Under the pieces are notes generated by a model. It was not told the origin of the DNA and ran no database searches. It worked only from the letters and a program-made list of their open reading frames with translations. Below, piece by piece: positions 42,820-51,609 of a DNA stretch of 64,000 nt (position 1 is the stretch's first letter; every line of letters starts with the position of its first letter). The translations under genes and the position numbers were made by a program. The stretch is from Salipiger pentaromativorans. Lineage in GTDB: Bacteria; Pseudomonadota; Alphaproteobacteria; Rhodobacterales; Rhodobacteraceae. The stretch covers positions 100,052 through 164,051 of the forward strand of contig NZ_JAMDHK010000006.1 in NCBI RefSeq assembly GCF_024721115.1. The letters run 5' to 3'.

Positions 42820-42836
42820 TGTATCCATTTGTATCC
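42820..42836 (+). promoter_or_regulatory. Direct repeat, candidate response-regulator box between divergent units
   Basis: TGTATCC-att-TGTATCC, starts 10 bp apart, is the cleanest copy in the window. It abuts the -35 of the copper-class MerR promoter at 42837 and lies 80-96 bases upstream of the minus-strand operon beginning at 42740. Confidence 0.75.
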
Positions 42837-42867
42837 TTGACCTTACCCTGCTGGAGGGTCGCAAATG
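42837..42867 (+). promoter_or_regulatory. Copper-class MerR-type promoter
   Basis: -35 TTGACC, 19-bp spacer TTACCCTGCTGGAGGGTCG, weak -10 CAAATG, reading towards the gene at 42896. The dyad ACCCT-gctgg-AGGGT is a variant copper operator. The response-regulator box touches its upstream edge, so two regulators may converge here. Confidence 0.72.
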
Positions 42868-42895
42868 ACGCCAGGAACGAGACAAAGAGGGTGTC

Positions 42896-43198
42896 ATGGA
42901 CGACGAAAATCCCAAGAATAAGCCGATTACAGACAAGCTCATGCATTACGGAATGATGGCGTGTTGCATTGTGATGCTGTTGCCCGTGATCGGTTTTTTT
43001 CTCGCTGGCGGAACGCTTGCGGGTATGTGGGGCAATGCATCGGCTTTCGCCCCGCTCCTGTTGTGCGTTGGAGCGCATCTTGTGATGCATAGATTCATGG
43101 GGAAATCGTGCCATTCCGACAAGGCAAACGATACTATCGAGGAAGCGCCCGAGCCCATAAGTTCCGTGATTCCTAGCGTCGCCCGCAACAGGCAGTGA
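42896..43198 (+). CDS. Small two-helix membrane protein with His/Cys/Met residues
   Basis: A 100-residue protein with two hydrophobic segments: 'LMHYGMMACCIVMLLPVIGF' (Met-rich, with a CC pair) and 'FAPLLLCVGAHLVMHRFMG', then 'KSCHSDKANDT'. It resembles DUF2933-type proteins found in heavy-metal loci, but the family call is tentative. The vicinal Cys in the first helix recall MerC/MerF transporters. Expression is probably under the copper-class promoter at 42837. The next gene starts one base after its stop. Confidence 0.66.
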   Translation: MDDENPKNKPITDKLMHYGMMACCIVMLLPVIGFFLAGGTLAGMWGNASAFAPLLLCVGAHLVMHRFMGKSCHSDKANDTIEEAPEPISSVIPSVARNRQ

Positions 43199-43199
43199 T

Positions 43200-43424
43200 G
43201 TGCGAGGGAAAGCAAAGGTATTCGTATTGCTGTTGATGGTTACATTACTTGGAGGTTGCGCGGGAAGCCTTGCAGACTGCCTAGATCTGAAGGCTATCGT
43301 GTCCACGAAGCAAGCGTCAGACCTTCTGCCGGATGGGTGTCGAACCCTTTCATCTTCTGCGACTGGCGTTGCGCGAATTGTCTGTGCGGACGGTCGTCAG
43401 GGTTTTGCCACAGGTGGACTTTGA
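43200..43424 (+). CDS. Small lipoprotein
   Basis: A GTG at 43200 opens a 74-residue protein with signal peptide and lipobox 'MVTLLGGCAGSLADCLD'. The mature part has four further Cys, which is many for its size. No family is recognised. It lies between the small membrane protein and scsB on the same strand, so it probably belongs to that operon. It is a candidate client of the Lgt/LspA/Lnt set. Confidence 0.65.
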   Translation: MRGKAKVFVLLLMVTLLGGCAGSLADCLDLKAIVSTKQASDLLPDGCRTLSSSATGVARIVCADGRQGFATGGL

Positions 43425-43481
43425 CGCAATTTCCGCCGTCCTGGCGAAATCTGCGGAAAATATGGGAAGGAAGCAGGTATC

Positions 43482-45611
43482 TTGATCGATTGCCTTTTGA
43501 TCCTGCGACGGGTTTTGCTTATTCCCTTCGTGCTCCTGGCCGTTGTCTCTGGAAGTGTCGCGGCAGCAACCTCTGCTGAATACCAGAGCGCGCCACTCAC
43601 CGCGCATCTCATTAGTGTACAGGACGGCGTTCCCGAGAACACACAGACTCTGTCAGCCGGGCTTCACCTTCAACTGAACGAAAACTGGAAGACCTATTGG
43701 CGGTCGGCGGGCGAGGTGGGAATACCGCCTTCGGTCGAATGGAGCGGTTCCGAAAACGTCGCAGATGTCGAATTCATGTGGCCCGCCCCGACGCGCTTCA
43801 CCGCCTTCGGCATCGAAAATTTTGGTTATGCGGGTGAAGTCGTCTTTCCGCTGCGCATAACGCTCAAAGATCCCGGCGCACCTGTGACTCTTTCCGCGCA
43901 GGTCAAACTGCTGGTGTGCTCCAATGTCTGTGTCCCGGAAGAGTTTGACCTGTCACTTCGCCTCGGACGGGGCAACGTCATCGACAGCACTTCGGCTGGG
44001 CTGATCGGTACGTTTTCCGAGCGCGTCCCCGAAGGGGCCAAGACGAGCGGCGTCAGCGAGGCAAATGCCTTCATCGACGAAGACCTCACGGAGTTGATCG
44101 TCAGCCTTCGCGTCGATGAACCACTCCAGTCGCCGGATGTGTTTCCCGAACTGGGTATGGGTGTTGCGCTTGGCAAACCCGATATCCGTTTGGGAGAAGA
44201 GGATCGTTTGCTTTGGGCGCGCTTGCCGATCCTCTCGTCGAATACGGATGTGACAGTGGCTCCGTCGATTACCGTCACCGACGGCGAGAACCGGGCCTTC
44301 ACGATCATCGCGGATCGCGTGGCGCAAGGAATAGCACCACCCTTTGAACTGGCCGCCACGACACCGGACATGATGGAACTGATCTGGATTGCCGCGATCG
44401 CGCTGCTGGGCGGATTGATCCTGAATGTGATGCCCTGCGTGCTGCCGGTGCTGTCCATCAAGGTGTCGTCTGTGCTCAAACACACCGATCACGACACAAC
44501 CCGTGTCCGGTTCGGTTTCGTCGCTGCCAGCGCCGGCATCATGACGTTCATGTGGGGTCTGGCGCTCGTCCTCTGGGCGCTCCAGACGGCAGGCCTCAGC
44601 GTCGGGTGGGGTTTGCAGTTTCAAAGCCCGCTGTTTCTTGCGGCGATGATCGCTGTCCTGCTCGTCTTTTCGGCAAATCTGTTCGGAGCGTTCGAGTTCG
44701 CCCTTCCACACGGCATGCAGACGCGGCTTGCAGGGGCCGGAGGACGCAACGGGTATTCCGCCGACTTTTTCACTGGCATGTTCGGTGCCGTCATGGCGAC
44801 GCCTTGTTCGGCACCGTTCCTCGGCACCGCGGTGGCCTTTGCTTTGGCCGGGCGTGGCGTGGACATCCTCATCGTCTTTACGAGCCTCGGGCTCGGCCTC
44901 GCCCTGCCCTATCTCGTCATCGCCGCGTTCCCGCGTCTGGTCGCATTCATGCCCAAGCCTGGTCGATGGATGCTGATCATCAAAAGCGTCATGGGGGTTT
45001 TGTTGCTTGCAACCGCCGTGTGGCTGTTCTGGGTGCTCGACGGTGTCGCCGGGCTTGCGTCTGTCATCGCGGTCGCGGCGTTGTCCGGTCTCGCCGTTCT
45101 GATACTATCTCTCCCGAATGTGCAGTCCCAATTCAGGTGGTCTATTGCCATAGCCAGCCTTGTCCTGGCCATTGCCGCAGGTCCTCTCTTGCAGCAATCA
45201 GCACCTGCGCGTTCGACGCCGCAGTTGGCAATGGCTTGGATCGCATTTGATCGTTCGGAAATAGCGAAACGCGTGTCCGCAGGAGAGGTCGTTTTTGTCG
45301 ATGTGACCGCTGACTGGTGTCTGACTTGCAAAGCGAACAAGACACTTATCATCGATCGGGAGCCAGTCCGGAGCGCGCTTGAAGCGCCTGGAGTCACGGC
45401 GATGCAGGCAGATTGGACACGCCCGGACACGCGCATTTCCCGCTACCTTGAGAGTTTCGGCAGATACGGCATCCCCTTCAATGCCGTCTACGGACCATCG
45501 GCACCGAACGGCATTGTGCTGTCCGAATTGCTAAAAACCGAGGACGTGATGAACGCCTTGGCGCAAGCCAGTGGTCGGGATGTTTCCGCAAAGGTTGCCG
45601 GACAGGAGTGA
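43482..45611 (+). CDS. scsB: ScsB/DsbD-type transmembrane thiol reductase
   Basis: A 709-residue protein with three parts: an N-terminal periplasmic domain (about residues 30-280, with 'KLLVCSNVCVPEEF'), a DsbD-beta membrane domain with redox Cys in 'NVMPCVLPVLSIKV' and 'MATPCSAPFLGTAV', and a C-terminal thioredoxin domain 'VTADWCLTCKANKTLI'. It moves electrons from cytoplasmic thioredoxin to periplasmic ScsC. Start is TTG at 43482 behind an AGGAAG-type site. It converges on ccmI with a hairpin between the two genes. Confidence 0.92.
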   Translation: MIDCLLILRRVLLIPFVLLAVVSGSVAAATSAEYQSAPLTAHLISVQDGVPENTQTLSAGLHLQLNENWKTYWRSAGEVGIPPSVEWSGSENVADVEFMWPAPTRFTAFGIENFGYAGEVVFPLRITLKDPGAPVTLSAQVKLLVCSNVCVPEEFDLSLRLGRGNVIDSTSAGLIGTFSERVPEGAKTSGVSEANAFIDEDLTELIVSLRVDEPLQSPDVFPELGMGVALGKPDIRLGEEDRLLWARLPILSSNTDVTVAPSITVTDGENRAFTIIADRVAQGIAPPFELAATTPDMMELIWIAAIALLGGLILNVMPCVLPVLSIKVSSVLKHTDHDTTRVRFGFVAASAGIMTFMWGLALVLWALQTAGLSVGWGLQFQSPLFLAAMIAVLLVFSANLFGAFEFALPHGMQTRLAGAGGRNGYSADFFTGMFGAVMATPCSAPFLGTAVAFALAGRGVDILIVFTSLGLGLALPYLVIAAFPRLVAFMPKPGRWMLIIKSVMGVLLLATAVWLFWVLDGVAGLASVIAVAALSGLAVLILSLPNVQSQFRWSIAIASLVLAIAAGPLLQQSAPARSTPQLAMAWIAFDRSEIAKRVSAGEVVFVDVTADWCLTCKANKTLIIDREPVRSALEAPGVTAMQADWTRPDTRISRYLESFGRYGIPFNAVYGPSAPNGIVLSELLKTEDVMNALAQASGRDVSAKVAGQE

Positions 45612-45612
45612 C

Positions 45613-45636
45613 CTGCTCGACCGGGACACCGAGCAG
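45613..45636. terminator. Hairpin between convergent scsB and ccmI
   Basis: A 7-bp stem, ctgctcg / cgagcag, with a ten-base loop lies in the 28-base gap between two convergent genes. No T-rich tail is evident, so termination strength is uncertain. Confidence 0.55.
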
Positions 45637-45639
45637 TAG

Positions 45640-46791
45640 TCAGCCGCCGAGCCGCTCAAGCGCGGCACGGACCGCCGCACGCCGAGGATCACTGGCGGGC
45701 TGCTGCTCCAACAGCGCTTCAGCCTTGCGGTAGGCCTCAACGGCGCGATCGGGCTCCTGAAGGACGGTATAGGCATTTGCCAGCCGCATCCAACCATCCA
45801 GATCGTCCGGTTCATCCTCAAGACGCTCGGCCAGCCGCGAGACCATCGATCGGATGAACTCCGCGCGATCCGCGTCATTCATCTCCGACGCCGCCGCGAC
45901 ATCTGCGGCACTCGGGCCTGGTTGCGACGTCGGCCCGCTGGGTAGATTGACGACCGGAAGGTCAGCTGCCGCTGCAATCCGGTTGATCTGCGCTGCATAG
46001 GTCTCCATCCAGGGAACGTAAGCCTCTTCCTGATTCAGTCGTGAAACAAGCAGATCGTAGGCCTTACGCGTCTCTTCTTGCTGAAAGTAATACAGAGACT
46101 CGAAGTAGGTTGCCGCAGGATTGGATGGGTCAAGGTCCAAAGCGCGATCAATGGCCAATTTCGCCCGTGGAATAACAACGCCGTCATTGGCAACCGCGAC
46201 AGCCTCTGCCAGCATGGAGAATGTCGCGGAGGTGGCATCCTCCCGTTCGGCAACGACTTCGAAGGCTTCGACGGCATCGGCTGCTCTGCCCATGCGCTGA
46301 TAGGTCTGGCCCAACAGCATCCACCCTTCGCTAGGGCCGCCGGTCGGATCGGATACAAGCCTTTCGCGAAGTTGTATTGCCAGCGCCGTCACTTCATCAG
46401 TCTGTGCCCGCTCCTCTGCACGGGCAGCGAAGGCCATTGAAGGAACCTCCGGCGATCCCATCGTCAGATAGTAGCCCGCGGCAATAACCGGCGCGAGGAC
46501 CGCCGCGACAACGAGAGTGACTCTGCCACCATTACGGGATGATCCGGCTTTTTCTTCCGAATTGCGGGTCGTCGCGAGGATCCGTTTCTTGATCTCGAGT
46601 CTGGCCGCTTGAGCTTCCTGTTCAGAAATCAAACCGCGGTCCATGTCTCGTTGGATTTCCCGCATCTGATCGGCGAGGATCGCCGGTACCGCATCCCCTC
46701 TGGTGAGAGTGTTCGATTTGGACAGCAGCAGCGGGTAGAGGACAATTCCGATTGCGACCAGCGTCAAAAGAACGAAAATACCCCAGATCAT
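45640..46791 (-). CDS. ccmI: Cytochrome c maturation protein CcmI
   Basis: A 383-residue protein with two N-terminal helices ('IWGIFVLLTLVAIGIVLYPL' and 'VTLVVAAVLAPVIAAGYYLT') flanking the cytoplasmic 'AILADQMREIQRDMDRGLIS' segment, and a C-terminal TPR domain (for example 'WMRLANAYTVLQEPDRAVEA'). CcmI holds apocytochrome c for the CcmF/CcmH haem lyase. Its ATG overlaps the ccmH stop by four bases. It ends the ccmF-G-H-I series and faces the convergent scsB gene. Confidence 0.92.
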   Translation of the reverse strand: MIWGIFVLLTLVAIGIVLYPLLLSKSNTLTRGDAVPAILADQMREIQRDMDRGLISEQEAQAARLEIKKRILATTRNSEEKAGSSRNGGRVTLVVAAVLAPVIAAGYYLTMGSPEVPSMAFAARAEERAQTDEVTALAIQLRERLVSDPTGGPSEGWMLLGQTYQRMGRAADAVEAFEVVAEREDATSATFSMLAEAVAVANDGVVIPRAKLAIDRALDLDPSNPAATYFESLYYFQQEETRKAYDLLVSRLNQEEAYVPWMETYAAQINRIAAAADLPVVNLPSGPTSQPGPSAADVAAASEMNDADRAEFIRSMVSRLAERLEDEPDDLDGWMRLANAYTVLQEPDRAVEAYRKAEALLEQQPASDPRRAAVRAALERLGG

Positions 46792-47261
46792 GACGCATCC
46801 CTCGCTTCGTTTTGCCTGAGAATTTCGGACACGGTGTTCTCATCCTCCGAGCCCAAGTCTTCAAATGCCTCTTGCTTTCGCCGACTCATCAGTAGCCCGC
46901 CACCAACGAAAACCCCGATCAGAACGAAAGCGATCGGAGCGAACCAAAGCGCGTAGGTCGCAGGCTCCAGAGGCGGTTTCAGCAGCACGTAATCCCCGTA
47001 CCGCGCCCGTATGTATTCGATCACCTCCGCGTCGCTGTCTCCAACGACCAGGCGCTCGCGTACGAGCAGACGCAAGTCCCGCGCCACACCCGCGTTCGAA
47101 CTGTCGATGTCCTGGTTCTGACAGACGACGCATCGTAGATCCTTGGAAATCTCCCGCGCACGCTGTTCCAATACCGGGTCGGTCAGCATTTCGTCTGGTT
47201 CGACCGCATTGGCGGCAAAGGGAAAGAGCCCGATGCAAAACGCGAAAATCAACTGTCTCAT
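46788..47261 (-). CDS. ccmH: Cytochrome c maturation thiol reductase CcmH
   Basis: A 157-residue membrane-anchored protein with signal 'MRQLIFAFCIGLFPFAANA', the redox site 'KDLRCVVCQNQDIDSSNAGV' of the family, and one C-terminal helix 'APIAFVLIGVFVGGGLLM'. CcmH reduces or resolves the disulfide of apocytochrome c before haem ligation. The start at 47261 overlaps the ccmG stop. The longer open frame to 47414 runs through ccmG and is rejected. Confidence 0.93.
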   Translation of the reverse strand: MRQLIFAFCIGLFPFAANAVEPDEMLTDPVLEQRAREISKDLRCVVCQNQDIDSSNAGVARDLRLLVRERLVVGDSDAEVIEYIRARYGDYVLLKPPLEPATYALWFAPIAFVLIGVFVGGGLLMSRRKQEAFEDLGSEDENTVSEILRQNEARDAS

Positions 47262-47824
47262 GATGCTGCTCCCTTTGGCAGTGCGCCTGCCTGCTTCAGG
47301 GCTTGCGTGAACCGTTCGACGGCGTCCGGACCCACGACCGGCCCGACATAGCGAAACAGAACAGTACCATCGCCATCGACGATGAAGGTTTCCGGCACGC
47401 CTGAAAGGCCCCATTCGATCCCTGTCCGGCCTGAAAGGTCGGACCCGATCCGTTCGTAGGGATTGCCGAGGTCATTGAGCCACTTCACGGCATCTTCTGG
47501 TTTGTCTTTGTAGTTGATGCCGAACAACCGCATGCCCTCGCGTTCGACAAAGCGTGTCAACACGGCATGTTCCGCGCGGCAGGGCACGCACCAGGACGCA
47601 AAGACATTGACCACGACCGGTCGTTCGTTGCCTACAAGATCGCTTCGGGCCAGGCCGGGTGTCTCCAACCCCGGCACGGGATCGAGGTCGAACGCCGGGG
47701 CCGGTTGCGAGATCAGGACGGAAGGGATCTCGTTGGGATCCCGGTCGGGATTGAGCCCCCAGAGAAAAAAACCCCCGAATATGACCGCCGCAATAAACGG
47801 CAGCCCGGCAATGAGACGTTTCAT
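47258..47824 (-). CDS. ccmG: Thioredoxin-like cytochrome c maturation protein CcmG/DsbE
   Basis: A 188-residue membrane-anchored thioredoxin with an N-terminal helix 'LIAGLPFIAAVIFGGFFLWG', active site 'FASWCVPCRAEHAVL' and 'GVPETFIVDGDGTVLFRYVG', the CcmG fingerprint. It keeps the haem-site cysteines of apocytochromes reduced and draws electrons from CcdA or ScsB-type proteins, both present in this window. It starts eight bases after ccmF. Confidence 0.94.
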   Translation of the reverse strand: MKRLIAGLPFIAAVIFGGFFLWGLNPDRDPNEIPSVLISQPAPAFDLDPVPGLETPGLARSDLVGNERPVVVNVFASWCVPCRAEHAVLTRFVEREGMRLFGINYKDKPEDAVKWLNDLGNPYERIGSDLSGRTGIEWGLSGVPETFIVDGDGTVLFRYVGPVVGPDAVERFTQALKQAGALPKGAAS

Positions 47825-47832
47825 CTTCTCTC

Positions 47833-49833
47833 CTACTCGGCAGGAACAGCATCGCTGGCTGGCTGTTTGGCGCGGCGCGGCGCCCCGACCCTCAAACGGC
47901 GATCCGACAAGGACAAACAGCCACCGATCACCAGCAGGATCGAGCCGATCCAGATCAGGTTGACGAGCGGTTCATAGAGGATCCGAAGGGTCCATGCTCC
48001 GGCGTTGTTCACTTGATCGGAGGCTGGCGTTGCAATCGACGTATAGAGATCACCCGCCAATGTAGAGCGGATGGCCGACTCCGTCGTCTGGCTTTCCGCG
48101 ACCGGGTAATACCGGCGTTCTGGGAAAAGCGTCGTGACCAGCTCGCCATCCCGACGGACCACAAGGGTGCCGCGATCCGCGATGTAGTTCGGCCCTTGAA
48201 CCTGTGTGGCCCCTTCGAAGGTGATGTCGAACCCCGCGATCGTGACTTCGGTCCCGGGGGCGGCAAAGACGATCTCCTCACTCTTCCATCCGGTCGAGCC
48301 GATCATCCCCATCATCAACACAGCGACGCCGGCATGGGCGAGTGTCATACCGTGAGAGGCGCGTGGCAGATTGCGCGCGCGTCTCGCGCTCTCTGCAAGG
48401 GGAACCTCGAACAGGCGGATGCGTAGCGCCCATTCCCGTAGGGTTGCAAAAAGCAGCCACGCTGCGCCAAGGATGGCAAGATAGGCCATGATCGGCCCAC
48501 CGTTCAGAAGATACCATGCGGCCAAAGCTGCGATGAACGCCAGAACGACCACGAACCGAATGCGATCGAGCAACCCGGCGATATCAGCCCGCTTCCACGA
48601 CAGGAATGGACCAAGACCCATGAACACGACCAGCGCCAGCATCATCGGAATGAAAGCCGCATTGAAGAAAGGTGGACCCACCGAGATCTTGTCCCCCGTG
48701 ATAGCCTCGAGGATCAGCGGATAAAGCGTCCCGAACAGGACCGTTCCCGTAGCGGCGGCCAGAATGAGGTTGTTCACGAGCAGCCCGGCCTCGCGGCTGA
48801 TCGGGCGAAACAGACCACCCGGCTCCATTTCGGGCGCCCGCCAGGCGTAGAGCGCCAGCGACCCACCGATGGACACGGCCAGCAGACCCAGAATGTAAAG
48901 CCCGCGCTCTGGATCGACGGCGAAGGCATGCACGGATGTAAGCAGGCCTGACCGGACGATGAACGTCCCGAGCAGCGAAAGCGAGAAAGTCAGGATGGCA
49001 AGTAGGATGGTCCAGCTTTTGAACGCGTCGCGCTTTTCGGTGACGATGGCGGAATGCAGCAGCGCCGTGCCCAGAAGCCAGGGCATGAAGCTCACGTTCT
49101 CGACCGGGTCCCAGAACCACCAGCCGCCCCAGCCCAGTTCATAATAGGCCCACCACGATCCAAGAGCGATACCTGCCGTAAGGCTGACCCACGCGGCCAA
49201 TGTCCACGGGCGGACCCATCTGGCCCAGGCCGGATCGACGCGCCCTTCCAGAAGAGCCGCAACGGCAAAGGAAAACACGATGGAGAAGCCGACATACCCG
49301 AAATACAAGAGCGGCGGGTGCATGGCGAGACCCATGTCCTGAAGCAACGGGTTGAGGTCATTGCCGTCGAGCGGCGGCGGAAACACCCGCTCGAAGGGGT
49401 TCGACGTCAGCAGCAGGAAGGACAGGAAGCCGACGCTGATCCACGCCTGCACCGACAAGGTGCGCGCCTTGGTCTCGGCGGGGATGTTCGATCCGAACCA
49501 GGCGACGCCCGCGCCGAACACCGCGAGTATCAGGATCCAGAGCAGCAGCGAACCCTCATGGCTGCCCCAGGTCCCGGCCACCTTGTAGAGCATTGGCTTG
49601 AGCGAATGGGAGTTCTCGACGACGTTCCTGACGGTAAAATCGCTGACGATGAAAGCCTGCATCAGCGCTGCGAAGGCGATGGCCACAAACAGCACTTGTC
49701 CTATTGCCGTCGCCTGGGCGGATTTCATCCAGACGGCATTTCTACGCGACGCACCTGCAATCGGTAGAACACTCTGAACAAGCGCAAGCGCCAGTGCGAG
49801 GGCCAGTGCGAAGTGACCAATTTCCGGGACCAT
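47833..49833 (-). CDS. ccmF: Haem lyase subunit CcmF
   Basis: A 666-residue polytopic protein with the tryptophan-rich haem-handling motif 'WGGWWFWDPVENVSFMPW', 'GTWGSHEGSLLLWILILAVF' and conserved periplasmic His near 'ASHGMTLAHAGVAVLMMG'. CcmF joins haem from CcmE to apocytochrome c. The early genes ccmA-E are not in this window. The late set would have to work with chromosomal CcmA-E. It lies 65 bases after the SHOCT gene in the two-component operon. Confidence 0.95.
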   Translation of the reverse strand: MVPEIGHFALALALALALVQSVLPIAGASRRNAVWMKSAQATAIGQVLFVAIAFAALMQAFIVSDFTVRNVVENSHSLKPMLYKVAGTWGSHEGSLLLWILILAVFGAGVAWFGSNIPAETKARTLSVQAWISVGFLSFLLLTSNPFERVFPPPLDGNDLNPLLQDMGLAMHPPLLYFGYVGFSIVFSFAVAALLEGRVDPAWARWVRPWTLAAWVSLTAGIALGSWWAYYELGWGGWWFWDPVENVSFMPWLLGTALLHSAIVTEKRDAFKSWTILLAILTFSLSLLGTFIVRSGLLTSVHAFAVDPERGLYILGLLAVSIGGSLALYAWRAPEMEPGGLFRPISREAGLLVNNLILAAATGTVLFGTLYPLILEAITGDKISVGPPFFNAAFIPMMLALVVFMGLGPFLSWKRADIAGLLDRIRFVVVLAFIAALAAWYLLNGGPIMAYLAILGAAWLLFATLREWALRIRLFEVPLAESARRARNLPRASHGMTLAHAGVAVLMMGMIGSTGWKSEEIVFAAPGTEVTIAGFDITFEGATQVQGPNYIADRGTLVVRRDGELVTTLFPERRYYPVAESQTTESAIRSTLAGDLYTSIATPASDQVNNAGAWTLRILYEPLVNLIWIGSILLVIGGCLSLSDRRLRVGAPRRAKQPASDAVPAE

Positions 49834-49898
49834 GGCGTTCTTTCCTATTCAGCGTCGGTGGGCGTCGCGTCGGACGGCTTTGGCGTCCGCGGCGGGGT

Positions 49899-50204
49899 CT
49901 ATTCGTCGAGCGTTGCTTTGCGGCGACGGAACTCTTCTTCGTCGATTTCCCCATTTGCAAAGCGGCGCCTGAGCGCTTCCTGCGCGTCCGAGTCCGGGGG
50001 ACGGGTGCCATTGTCCCGCAGCCTGAACACCAGAAACACCACCAATGCGATCAGCGCACCCCAGAAGGCGAGCATCATGAAGCCGCCCATAAAGCCATAG
50101 CCACTGCCCCACATGTGCCCCGTCCAGGAGCCTGGTCCATCAGCCTGCGCCATGCTGGCGGGCAAGCTGGCCAGCAACGGCAGGATCAACGCGTTCAGTT
50201 TCAT
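49899..50204 (-). CDS. Small SHOCT-domain membrane protein
   Basis: A 101-residue protein with a signal peptide '...ASLPASMAQADG', one transmembrane helix 'MLAFWGALIALVVFLVFRL' and a C-terminal SHOCT motif 'ALRRRFANGEIDEEEFRRRK'. SHOCT segments are oligomerisation or interaction motifs. AAGGAG lies six bases before its ATG, so the start inside the histidine-kinase 3' end is well supported and the two genes overlap by 65 bases. It may link the sensor with the Ccm machinery (inference). Confidence 0.83.
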   Translation of the reverse strand: MKLNALILPLLASLPASMAQADGPGSWTGHMWGSGYGFMGGFMMLAFWGALIALVVFLVFRLRDNGTRPPDSDAQEALRRRFANGEIDEEEFRRRKATLDE

Positions 50205-51609
50205 CTGTTTCTCCTTCGATCAGTTCGGTTTCATCCAACGGGATGGTGACAACAGCGCGCAAACCCGCGCTGTTCTGATTGACCAGCTGGATATCGCCGC
50301 CATGGGATTGGACGATTGTCCTCGCGATTGAGAGCCCAAGCCCATAACCGCCCGTTTCCAGAGACCTCGATTGCTCGAGGCGATAGAACGGATCGAAGAC
50401 CTTTTCCAACTGGTCGACGGGAATGCCGGGCCCATTGTCATCGATGTTGAGTACGAGGTTCGAACCGTGGGTCGCCCAGCTGACTTTTGCGGCACCACCG
50501 TAGCGAACGGCGTTCTCAAGCAAGTTCCTCAGTGCCCTTCGGAACGCGTTGGGTCGAAGCCGCACGGCAACATCATCACTCGGGGCAAAGGTGCAGTGTG
50601 CCGCCATATCGCTGCACAAGCTGTCCAGAAAATTGCGCAGATCGACCACTTCGGCACCTTCGGATCCGGTAAGGCCGCGTGCAAAGGTGAGCGTCGCTTC
50701 GACCATACTCTGCATCTCTTCGACCGATGCGATGAGGCTGTCCCGCGTCTCTTCTTCGTCAACCAGCTCCGCGCGGACACGCATGGCAGTCAACGGCGAG
50801 CGTAAATCGTGGCCAAGGGCTGCGAGCATACGTGTACGATCACTGACAAACCGGGTCAGCCGTCGTTGCATGCGGTTGAATGCGACGGTCAGATCTCTGA
50901 CCTCGGTCGGCCCTGTGACCGCCAATTCGCCCACATCTTCGCCCCGGCCAAGATGGTCCGCGGCCTTCGACAGGTGCCGCAAAGGACGCGTCAGGCGCGT
51001 CATTACAAACCAGAAGATCGCCACCAGAAGCAGTCCGGCGGAAATCCCGAAGGTCAGCATCGAATAGAAAGGCCATTGGATCGGCGGTCGCTCGAACCGC
51101 GTTCCGACATTCAGCCAACGCGCTCCCTTGATGGCGATGGACAGGTTCATTTCAACCGCTGTCAACTCTCCGCGCATCATCGCGAGATGCATTTCTGTCA
51201 TCTCGTCCGAGAGATTGGGAAGAGGCCGCAACTCGCCCTCGACCTCGTGCAATTCAACGCGAATATCCCGGCTGTAGCTGTCATCCATCAGGGCGCGTAT
51301 GCGCGCTTCCACGATGCCGCCGTCCGAATGACCGGTGTGATCCACGATCGGAGCGTCCGACAGATCGAACCGGATCAGAGGCGAATTTGCCGCGCGAAGG
51401 ATCGAGTCCTGCAGATCCAGCGGGGCCTCTTCGATCAACCGCGCGACATTCGCTGCGCGACCCGCGGCCTCGAATCCTAAAGCTGCACGGATCGCAAGGC
51501 TGCGCTCGTCGGCGAACAGGAACAGGCTGATCACCTGGGCCACGACAAGTGCCGCGACCACAAGCAGGATCAATTGGCCGCTCAGAGATCTCATCGCACG
51601 GCGCATCAC
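50140..51609 (-). CDS. Sensor histidine kinase of a copper-type two-component system
   Basis: A 489-residue sensor kinase: TM1 'GQLILLVVAALVVAQVISLF', a periplasmic domain (about 35-180) with several Met and His residues ('DEMTEMHLAMMRGELTAVEM'), TM2 'MLTFGISAGLLLVAIFWFVM', HAMP, the H-box 'LAALGHDLRSPLTAMRVRAE', and an ATPase domain with 'LRNLLENAVRYGG' and 'IDDNGPGIPVDQL'. The sensed signal is not proven. The Met-containing loop and the target operons suggest copper. Its ATG overlaps the response-regulator stop by four bases. Confidence 0.92.
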   Translation of the reverse strand: MMRRAMRSLSGQLILLVVAALVVAQVISLFLFADERSLAIRAALGFEAAGRAANVARLIEEAPLDLQDSILRAANSPLIRFDLSDAPIVDHTGHSDGGIVEARIRALMDDSYSRDIRVELHEVEGELRPLPNLSDEMTEMHLAMMRGELTAVEMNLSIAIKGARWLNVGTRFERPPIQWPFYSMLTFGISAGLLLVAIFWFVMTRLTRPLRHLSKAADHLGRGEDVGELAVTGPTEVRDLTVAFNRMQRRLTRFVSDRTRMLAALGHDLRSPLTAMRVRAELVDEEETRDSLIASVEEMQSMVEATLTFARGLTGSEGAEVVDLRNFLDSLCSDMAAHCTFAPSDDVAVRLRPNAFRRALRNLLENAVRYGGAAKVSWATHGSNLVLNIDDNGPGIPVDQLEKVFDPFYRLEQSRSLETGGYGLGLSIARTIVQSHGGDIQLVNQNSAGLRAVVTIPLDETELIEGETDETERVDPAVAGQLARQHGAG

